A program made the translations under genes and the position numbers. The notes below the pieces were generated by a model. It was given only the letters and a program-made list of their open reading frames with translations, did no database searches and was not told the DNA's origin. This document shows, piece by piece, positions 1 to 4,759 of a DNA stretch of 6,605 nucleotides (the first letter of the stretch is position 1; each line of letters opens with the position of its first letter). This DNA comes from Spirochaeta sp. (lineage in GTDB: Bacteria > Spirochaetota > Spirochaetia > Spirochaetales_E > Spirochaetaceae_B). The DNA lies in the NCBI GenBank assembly GCA_030590585.1, contig JAUUYD010000135.1, forward strand, positions 1 to 6,605. The letters are read 5' to 3'.

Positions 1-1733
1 CTCAAGTAAACAGAACCCCCGGACTTATCTGTTCCAATCGGATCTTTTTCAAAATCAATCAGTACCGTTCCGGCCAGTGCGTAGGCAACAACAAGAGGGG
101 GTGATGCCAGATAACTGGCTTTTGAATCGGGACTTACCCGTCCTTCGAAATTTCTGTTCCCTGAGAGAACATTGGCGGTAACAAGATCGGCCTCATCAAT
201 AGCTTTCTTCACAGCCGGAGGAAGAGGACCCGAATTCCCGATACAGGTGGCGCAGCCGTAACCGATGAGCTGAAAACCCTGGGCATCGAGGTCGGCAGAA
301 AGTCCGGCTTTATCCAAATACGCCGTAACCACCTGACTTCCCGGTGCAAAGGATGTTTTTACCCATGGTTTTGATGTAATACCCTTTTCCCCGGCTTTTC
401 TTGCAACAAGACCCGCAGCCACCAGAACAGCGGGGTTTGATGTGTTGGTACAGCTGGTAATCGAAGCGATGGCCACATCCCCGTGGGTCAGGTTATGACT
501 GATTCCATCCAGGGCTGCCGAGGCTTTCATATTCTTTTCCGCTATACCGTATACGCTTTTAAGGGATGCCTGGAAATCTTCGGCAATGCTGCTTAAGGGT
601 AACAGATCCTGAGGCCGCCTGGGTCCGGCCATTGCCGGAACCACATCCTTCATATCCAGAATAAGGGTGTCACTGAATTCCGGCGGATTTTCGTCGTTTC
701 GCCACAAGCCTTGAGCCCTGGCATAGGCTTCCACAAGGTCAATTTGGTCAGATTCACGGCCGGTAAGGCGCAGATAGGATAAAAGCTCTGCATCAATTGG
801 AAAAATACCGCAGGTAGCACCGTACTCCGGAGCCATGTTGCTGACGGTTGCCCGGTCGGCCAGAGATAGATTGTTAAGGCCGCTTCCGAAAAACTCAACA
901 AACTTGCCTACAACACCCCTGGCTCTGAGCATCTTTACAACGGTGAGAACAAGATCGGTGGCGGTACAGCCTGCCGGCAGCCTGCCGTCAAGACGGAAAC
1001 CGATTACCTCGGGGATCAGCATTGTAACCGGCTGCCCCAGCATCGCCGCTTCAGCTTCAATACCGCCGACACCCCATCCCAGAACACCGAGGCCGTTAAT
1101 CATCGTTGTATGGCTGTCTGTTCCTACAAGCGTATCAGGATAAACAATCTTCGAGCCGTCTTCATCCTTCATCCAGACAACTCTGGCCAGATATTCAAGA
1201 TTCACCTGATGGATAATACCGGTGCCGGGAGGAACAACCCGAAAGTTGTCGAATGCACCCTGACCCCATTTGAGGAATCTGTACCTCTCCCGGTTGCGTT
1301 TGAATTCTATAGCCACATTCTGTTCAAAAGCTTCGGAAGAGCCGAAATGATCCACCATCACCGAATGATCGATAACAAGGTCGACAGGAACCTGGGGGTT
1401 GATCTTCGACCCATCCCCGCCGGCTTCGGACAGGGCATCCCGCATTGCGGCAAGATCGACGACAGCCGGTACTCCGGTAAAATCCTGCATAATAACCCTG
1501 GCCGGATGATAGGCAATGTCCCTCTGGGGGATTTTTCCAGGTTTCCAGGAAGCCAGAGCTTTTGCATCATCAGCGGAAACGGCATCAGAATCGAGATTTC
1601 TAAGGAGATTTTCAAGTAGAATCTTAAGTGAAAAAGGAAGGTTGGAGATTTTCAGCCCACTTGAGTCGGCGTATCGTTTGATGCTGTAGTATTCATAGGT
1701 CTGATCACCTACCTGGAGTTCGTCCCTGGACAT
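1..1733 (-). CDS. acnA: Aconitate hydratase, AcnA/IRP1 type (3' end cut by window edge)
   Basis: This gene encodes aconitase, the cytoplasmic [4Fe-4S] enzyme that interconverts citrate and isocitrate via cis-aconitate. My translation from the ATG at 1733 stays open for 577 codons to the window edge. The family is usually near 890 residues, so about the last third (the swivel domain) is missing. The cluster-binding motifs are visible: [11 protein letters not shown] with Cys428, and [12 protein letters not shown] with Cys494 and Cys497. Their spacing (66 and 3) matches E. coli AcnA Cys435/501/504. Other AcnA signatures are [22 protein letters not shown] and the [15 protein letters not shown] stretch. 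The start is supported by an AAAGAGG ribosome site 5 bases upstream. The XRE regulator gene lies 102 bases upstream on the same strand. The paralogue AcnD (2-methylcitrate dehydratase) shares these motifs. I prefer AcnA because the N-terminal region fits it and no prp genes are in view. Confidence 0.96.
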   Translation of the reverse strand, partial: MSRDELQVGDQTYEYYSIKRYADSSGLKISNLPFSLKILLENLLRNLDSDAVSADDAKALASWKPGKIPQRDIAYHPARVIMQDFTGVPAVVDLAAMRDALSEAGGDGSKINPQVPVDLVIDHSVMVDHFGSSEAFEQNVAIEFKRNRERYRFLKWGQGAFDNFRVVPPGTGIIHQVNLEYLARVVWMKDEDGSKIVYPDTLVGTDSHTTMINGLGVLGWGVGGIEAEAAMLGQPVTMLIPEVIGFRLDGRLPAGCTATDLVLTVVKMLRARGVVGKFVEFFGSGLNNLSLADRATVSNMAPEYGATCGIFPIDAELLSYLRLTGRESDQIDLVEAYARAQGLWRNDENPPEFSDTLILDMKDVVPAMAGPRRPQDLLPLSSIAEDFQASLKSVYGIAEKNMKASAALDGISHNLTHGDVAIASITSCTNTSNPAVLVAAGLVARKAGEKGITSKPWVKTSFAPGSQVVTAYLDKAGLSADLDAQGFQLIGYGCATCIGNSGPLPPAVKKAIDEADLVTANVLSGNRNFEGRVSPDSKASYLASPPLVVAYALAGTVLIDFEKDPIGTDKSGGSVYL

Positions 1734-1738
1734 TTGAG

Positions 1739-1745
1739 CCTCTTT
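1739..1745 (-). promoter_or_regulatory. Ribosome binding site of acnA
   Basis: Read on the minus strand the site is AAAGAGG, ending 5 bases before the ATG at 1733. It fixes the start of acnA, because no other in-frame start with a comparable site is nearby. Confidence 0.75.
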
Positions 1746-1761
1746 ATATACGGTGTACTGA

Positions 1762-1790
1762 ATGATAGGCGAGGAGAGTTTATAATTCAA
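1762..1790 (-). promoter_or_regulatory. Candidate sigma-70-type promoter of acnA
   Basis: On the minus strand TTGAAT (1790-1785, 4 of 6 consensus) is followed after exactly 17 bases by TATCAT (1767-1762, 5 of 6). Transcription would begin around 1755, giving a leader of roughly 20 bases that just contains the acnA ribosome site. A second -10-like match, a perfect TATAAT at 1816-1811, lies upstream but lacks a matching -35. acnA can therefore probably be transcribed independently of the XRE gene. This is a consensus match by eye only. Confidence 0.5.
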
Positions 1791-1803
1791 GAAAGTATTA
1801 GTT

Positions 1804-1825
1804 CTTATGTATTATATTACATGAG
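1804..1825. promoter_or_regulatory. Imperfect palindrome upstream of acnA promoter (possible operator)
   Basis: The core, ATGTATTATATTACAT at 1807-1822, has 7 of 8 half-site positions symmetric. Two further symmetric pairs outside one mismatch extend it to 1804-1825. It lies between the XRE stop codon and the candidate acnA -35 (1785-1790), about 17 bases upstream of that -35. Such a position suits an activator, or a repressor of the alternative TATAAT at 1816-1811 that it overlaps. The stretch is very AT-rich, so chance symmetry is a real possibility. Confidence 0.3.
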
Positions 1826-1835
1826 CCTAATAGTC

Positions 1836-2219
1836 CTACTTATCGGAAGTTTTTTCACCTTCGTGTTTTTTCTCTTTGCGAAGAGGGCCGTATGGCTGCA
1901 TCAGATTATCGAAAACTTCACTCATCTTTTCTTCCATTGCCTCTTTTACCTGTCTGGAAAAAGATGTCAGTGTCCGGTGGCGGTCGAAGTAGGGCGAATC
2001 TTCTGTGGGAAGAAAAAGCTGGAATGGGTCCATTCTCAATACATCGGCCAGTTTCGCCAGATTATCAGCACTGGGCCAGCGCCTGGATCGTTCAATATCA
2101 CACATGTATCCGGTGCTGATACCTGCACGCTCTGCCAGCCCCGCCTGGGTGAGTCCCATTTCCTTACGGACACGCTTGATATTTCCCGCGATAATTTCCT
2201 GCAACTGCCAGCCCTGCAT
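1836..2219 (-). CDS. XRE/Cro-family helix-turn-helix transcriptional regulator
   Basis: This is a 127-residue DNA-binding protein. The XRE-type helix-turn-helix spans about residues 8-68. The second helix is around TQAGLAERAG (24-33), the recognition helix around STGYMCDIERSRR (35-47), and the closing segment is LAKLADVLRMDPFQLF. The remaining 55 residues are charged, with a probable helical segment (SRQVKEAMEEKMSEVFDNL, 88-106) and a lysine-rich tail. No ligand-binding domain or membrane segment is recognisable. The tail may mediate dimerisation (inference). The ATG at 2219 has no visible Shine-Dalgarno sequence. An in-frame TTG at codon 6 (2204), preceded by AGGG, is an alternative start. 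No in-frame start exists further upstream before a stop codon. The gene sits 102 bases before acnA on the same strand. The target is unknown: acnA, itself, or both are reasonable guesses. Confidence 0.9.
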   Translation of the reverse strand: MQGWQLQEIIAGNIKRVRKEMGLTQAGLAERAGISTGYMCDIERSRRWPSADNLAKLADVLRMDPFQLFLPTEDSPYFDRHRTLTSFSRQVKEAMEEKMSEVFDNLMQPYGPLRKEKKHEGEKTSDK

Positions 2220-2277
2220 AGATAAATATGATGGGTGAGCTGTTGCTAAATGACCACAAGCCCAAAGCCGTTATTAA

Positions 2278-2294
2278 ATACGCTTAGAGCGTAT
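2278..2294. promoter_or_regulatory. Perfect palindrome, candidate operator of the XRE gene
   Basis: The sequence ATACGCT-TAG-AGCGTAT has two perfect 7-base arms around a 3-base centre. It lies about 60 bases upstream of the XRE start and overlaps the candidate -10 at 2295-2290. Size and placement fit an operator for a dimeric XRE/Cro-type repressor controlling its own gene. As RNA it would form only a small hairpin without a U-run, so a terminator role is less likely. Operator function is inferred from position and symmetry. Confidence 0.45.
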
Positions 2295-2317
2295 AAAGGA
2301 TGATTTATATTCAACAA
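2290..2317 (-). promoter_or_regulatory. Weak candidate promoter of the XRE gene
   Basis: On the minus strand TTGTTG (2317-2312, 3 of 6) and TATACG (2295-2290, 4 of 6) are separated by 16 bases. The predicted message would have a leader of roughly 60 bases. The match is weak. It is listed because the perfect palindrome at 2278-2294 overlaps its -10. Confidence 0.25.
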
Positions 2318-2326
2318 CGGGCTCTT

Positions 2327-3190
2327 CTATGTGTTTTTAAATTCAGTGGTAGTCATCCCGGTTGATTTTTTGAAAGCCTTCAAAAAATTATGATAGTTAC
2401 TGTATCCGCAGCTGTATGCAGTTTCTTTGGCTGACCAGCCCTCTTTCAGATTTTTTTCAGCCAGATCCAACCTGAGTTTCAGGATTGACTCTCCAATGGA
2501 AAAGCCGGTCTGTTCTTTAAATATTCTGGATGCGTATGAGCGCTCCAGGCGTACATAATCAATCACATCCTGAACCTGTATCGGAGTGATGAAATTACTC
2601 TGAATGTAGGTTTCCATGGTGTGAACGTGATGAGATACCCTGGATTCACAGGCTTTCGAATGCCGTATTGAAATAGTCCTGTTTTTGCATAACTTTCCAA
2701 GTATAGTGTTGAGTGACCCCAGATTCTCCAGTGTAATCCCGGGGTGCTGATTTATTTGCTGTTCGGAAATCTCCTGATATATCCGGAAGAGGTCTTCGGG
2801 ATTATCCGAATGGATAATTGGATGATCTTCATCCAGGTGAAGGGAGGTAAATATCCCGGAAAATTCCCCTTTGAAGCCCAGCCAGAAATATGACCACGGG
2901 TTTTTAAAATCCCCTCGATAAAGGTGCATCTGCTCCGGGAATATCAGAAAGGCATCACCGGTATTCAATGTCCATCTTTTCCCCCTTGAGATGAATTCTC
3001 CCCTGCCGGTTCTGATGATATGAAGAAGAAAATAATCCCTTTTCCCTCCAAACTCATGCCCCGGGGGGCATTCCTCGTATCCCCATGTAATCAGATTGGT
3101 GGAATAAAGGTCTGAATTCATGGAAGAAGAGTATTTCATAAACAATATAATACCATCATAAAACAATGAAAAACCACCTGAAAACAACAA
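2327..3190 (-). CDS. AraC-family transcriptional regulator, MsmR/RafR-like
   Basis: This is a 287-residue sugar-responsive regulator. The N-terminal half is an AraC-type cupin sensor, about residues 35-110. It contains GYEECPPGHEFG, RDYFLLHIIRTGRGEF, LNTGDAFLIFPEQ and PWSYFWLGFKG. This pattern resembles streptococcal MsmR/RafR, activators of alpha-galactoside genes. The C-terminal AraC DNA-binding domain has helix-turn-helix units near 205-228 (VQDVIDYVRLERSYASRIFKEQTG) and 253-276 (SAKETAYSCGYSNYHNFLKAFKKS). The TTG start at 3190 has a good AAGGA site 7 bases upstream. It adds an unusual hydrophobic N-terminus. In-frame ATGs at 3139 (codon 18) and 3121 (codon 24) fit the family start better but lack ribosome sites. 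The gene is divergent from the alpha-galactosidase, which is its likely target. Inducer identity is inferred. Confidence 0.93.
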   Translation of the reverse strand: MLFSGGFSLFYDGIILFMKYSSSMNSDLYSTNLITWGYEECPPGHEFGGKRDYFLLHIIRTGRGEFISRGKRWTLNTGDAFLIFPEQMHLYRGDFKNPWSYFWLGFKGEFSGIFTSLHLDEDHPIIHSDNPEDLFRIYQEISEQQINQHPGITLENLGSLNTILGKLCKNRTISIRHSKACESRVSHHVHTMETYIQSNFITPIQVQDVIDYVRLERSYASRIFKEQTGFSIGESILKLRLDLAEKNLKEGWSAKETAYSCGYSNYHNFLKAFKKSTGMTTTEFKNT

Positions 3191-3197
3191 AATGACA

Positions 3198-3202
3198 TCC
3201 TT
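3198..3202 (-). promoter_or_regulatory. Ribosome binding site supporting the TTG start of the AraC-type gene
   Basis: On the minus strand AAGGA lies 7 bases before the TTG at 3190. The two alternative downstream ATG starts have no purine-rich site. This favours TTG despite the atypical N-terminal residues it adds. Confidence 0.5.
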
Positions 3203-3219
3203 ACCAGGGCGGCAGTTTT

Positions 3220-3227
3220 GTTATAGT
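3220..3227. promoter_or_regulatory. Overlapping back-to-back -10 elements of the divergent sugar genes
   Basis: On the plus strand TATAGT (3222-3227, 5 of 6) could be the -10 for the alpha-galactosidase. On the minus strand TATAAC (3225-3220, 5 of 6) could serve the AraC-type gene. The two share four bases. Neither has a good -35 at 16-18 bases. The nearest plus-strand candidate is TTACCA at 3201-3206, with only a 15-base spacer. That is typical of activator-dependent promoters. If both are used, polymerase binding in the two directions would be mutually exclusive. Confidence 0.35.
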
Positions 3228-3246
3228 AGATTTTAGAAAGTTACCC

Positions 3247-3252
3247 GGGAGG
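3247..3252 (+). promoter_or_regulatory. Ribosome binding site of the alpha-galactosidase gene
   Basis: GGGAGG sits 5 bases before the ATG at 3258. It is a strong site and fixes the start, which places the dinucleotide-binding loop at residues 7-14 as expected. Confidence 0.8.
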
Positions 3253-3257
3253 CCGTT

Positions 3258-4655
3258 ATGGCTAATATCGTAATTATCGGAGCAGGGAGTCTCGGTTTTT
3301 CCAGCAGACTCACAGCGGATATCCTTACCTATTCCGCAATGGAAGAGAGTCAGTTCACACTGCTGGACATCGATCCGGAGCGGCTGGAATATGCCAGACA
3401 GATTGCTAAGCGGATTATTCAGGAAGGTAAATACAGCAAAGCAAGTGTTAAAGCCACCATGAACCGTCAGGAAGCCCTGAAAGGGGCGGATTATATTATT
3501 ATCAGTATACTGGTCGGGGGCTATGAGGCCATAAAGAGTGAAATTGATATTCCAATGAAATACGGGATAGATCAGTGTATCGGTGACACCCTCACCCCCG
3601 GGGGGATAATGCGCTGTCTCAGGACACTGCCTGTACTCTCCGAAATTGTTCAGGATATCGTAAAGGTCTGTCCGAAAGCACATGTACTGAATTACACCAA
3701 TCCCATGGGAATGCTCTCCTGGGGCATTAAAGACCTGGCCCCGGATTTGTCATATATCGGGCTTTGTCATTCAGTACAGGGTACCTCCGAAGAGTGGGCA
3801 AAAAGACTGGAAATCCCCATTAAAGAGATTAATTTCAAGTGCTCGGGAATTAATCATCAGGCCTGGTTTACCAGTTTTGAGCATAACGGAAAAGATCTCC
3901 TGCCGGATATTAGGGATTTGGCGGTAGAACCTGAGATCTGGTATGGCGATACCACAAGAATGGAGTATGTGAAGCATTTCGGTTATCCGGTTACAGAATC
4001 CAGCGGGCATGTTTCCGAGTACAACTGGTGGTTCCGTAAGAATGAGGGAACTCTGAATCGCTACTGTCGGAATGAATTTGCCGAATGGAACGGCGGTTCG
4101 GGATTCATCAAGAAACTGTACGAACGTCCGGATTGGAAAGAACAGATGCGGAAAATGGCCGACTGGGAAGAACCAGTCGATCTGAACAGAAGCCATGAAT
4201 ACGGCTCTCAAATAATCAACGCCATTGAAACAGGAGTTCCGGCACTTGTATACGGGAATGTCAAAAACAGGGGATACATTAAAAACCTCCCTGAGGATTC
4301 CATCGTTGAAGTGGCCTGCCTGATCGACAGGAATGGAATCCATCCAACCGGTTCCGGCTCTCTTCCCATCCATCTGGCGGTTCTCAACAGAATCCAGCTG
4401 GGAGTACAGGAACTGGCTGTCAGGGCTGTCCAGACAGGTAACCCTGAATATGTCTTTCAGGCCATGGCTATGGATCCTCTAACAGCCATGAGCTGTACTC
4501 TGGATGAAATCAGAGCCCTGACCCGGGAACTTCTGGAGGCGCATAAACCCTGGATAAGCTGTTTAAAGGGCGAATTGGCCGAAAAACCTCTTGTTTATCT
4601 GGAGCCGGTCCCCGAGAAGCTGGAAGAGCATCTGGATCCGGCAACACAGAAATAG
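3258..4655 (+). CDS. melA: Alpha-galactosidase, glycoside hydrolase family 4 (MelA type)
   Basis: This is a 465-residue cytoplasmic enzyme that hydrolyses alpha-1,6-galactosides such as melibiose. GH4 enzymes use NAD+ and a divalent metal (usually Mn2+) in a redox-elimination mechanism. The N-terminal Rossmann fold begins with IIGAGSLGF (6-14), and the acidic strand end LLDIDPER follows at 35-42. GDTLTPGGIMRCLRTLPVL spans 109-127 and NYTNPM spans 145-150. CHSV (170-173) is the subgroup motif for alpha-galactosidases. Phospho-glucosidases carry CDxP or CNxP, glucuronidases CHGx and galacturonidases CHEV. Cys170 and His200 (in GINHQAW) are the expected metal ligands. Length is close to E. coli MelA (about 450). 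There is no signal peptide, so the substrate must be imported, yet no transporter is adjacent. The divergent AraC-type gene is the probable activator. Activity on other alpha-galactosides or galacturonides cannot be excluded. Confidence 0.93.
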   Translation: MANIVIIGAGSLGFSSRLTADILTYSAMEESQFTLLDIDPERLEYARQIAKRIIQEGKYSKASVKATMNRQEALKGADYIIISILVGGYEAIKSEIDIPMKYGIDQCIGDTLTPGGIMRCLRTLPVLSEIVQDIVKVCPKAHVLNYTNPMGMLSWGIKDLAPDLSYIGLCHSVQGTSEEWAKRLEIPIKEINFKCSGINHQAWFTSFEHNGKDLLPDIRDLAVEPEIWYGDTTRMEYVKHFGYPVTESSGHVSEYNWWFRKNEGTLNRYCRNEFAEWNGGSGFIKKLYERPDWKEQMRKMADWEEPVDLNRSHEYGSQIINAIETGVPALVYGNVKNRGYIKNLPEDSIVEVACLIDRNGIHPTGSGSLPIHLAVLNRIQLGVQELAVRAVQTGNPEYVFQAMAMDPLTAMSCTLDEIRALTRELLEAHKPWISCLKGELAEKPLVYLEPVPEKLEEHLDPATQK

Positions 4656-4679
4656 CAGAGGATTCTGGAACTTCTACTT

Positions 4680-4699
4680 CCCCCGGCCGAAACCGGGGG
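4680..4699. terminator. GC-rich hairpin between convergent melA and PFOR genes
   Basis: CCCCCGG (4680-4686) and CCGGGGG (4693-4699) form a perfect 7-bp GC stem with a 6-base loop. It lies 24 bases after the melA stop and 60 bases after the PFOR stop. Either transcript would form it. Neither orientation is followed by a U-run: plus continues TAAAAAC, minus continues AAGTAG. It may be a U-less terminator or a 3'-end stabiliser. The rest of 4656-4759 shows nothing else. Confidence 0.5.
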
Positions 4700-4759
4700 T
4701 AAAAACTTCAAAACAAGATTGAATATGACGACCAGACAATACCGGCCGTCCGGGAGAAA

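Larger units (their letters stand above)
2268..2320 (-). repeat. Large imperfect inverted repeat between araC-type and XRE genes
   Basis: The arms are 2268-2280 and 2308-2320, 13 bases each, enclosing 27 bases. As DNA they have two A/C mismatches. In RNA copied in the minus-strand gene direction both become G-U wobbles, so all 13 positions can pair. An additional AGCCC/GGGCT pair (2259-2263 and 2319-2323) offers an alternative base to the stem. It starts within a few bases of the upstream regulator's stop codon (2327-2329). No U-run follows, so it is not a canonical intrinsic terminator. It could stabilise the 3' end of that message or form a leader for the XRE gene. Confidence 0.45.

Noticed and set aside
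835..1619. Plus-strand open frames across the left third (835-1143 and 1110-1619)
   Set aside because: They lie opposite the conserved aconitase frame. They have no family resemblance or ribosome site and are complementary-strand shadows.
1..1733. AcnD-type 2-methylcitrate dehydratase instead of aconitase
   Set aside because: The cluster motifs are shared, but the N-terminal region reads as AcnA/IRP1 and no prpB, prpC or prpF partner is in view.
1734..2238. Plus-strand open frames opposite the XRE gene (1734-2225, 2005-2238)
   Set aside because: The minus strand carries an unmistakable XRE helix-turn-helix protein. The plus-strand translations have unnatural composition and no recognisable motif.
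3201..4373. Minus-strand open frames opposite melA (3201-3683 and 3771-4373)
   Set aside because: They are antisense to conserved GH4 motifs, show no domain and have no credible start site.
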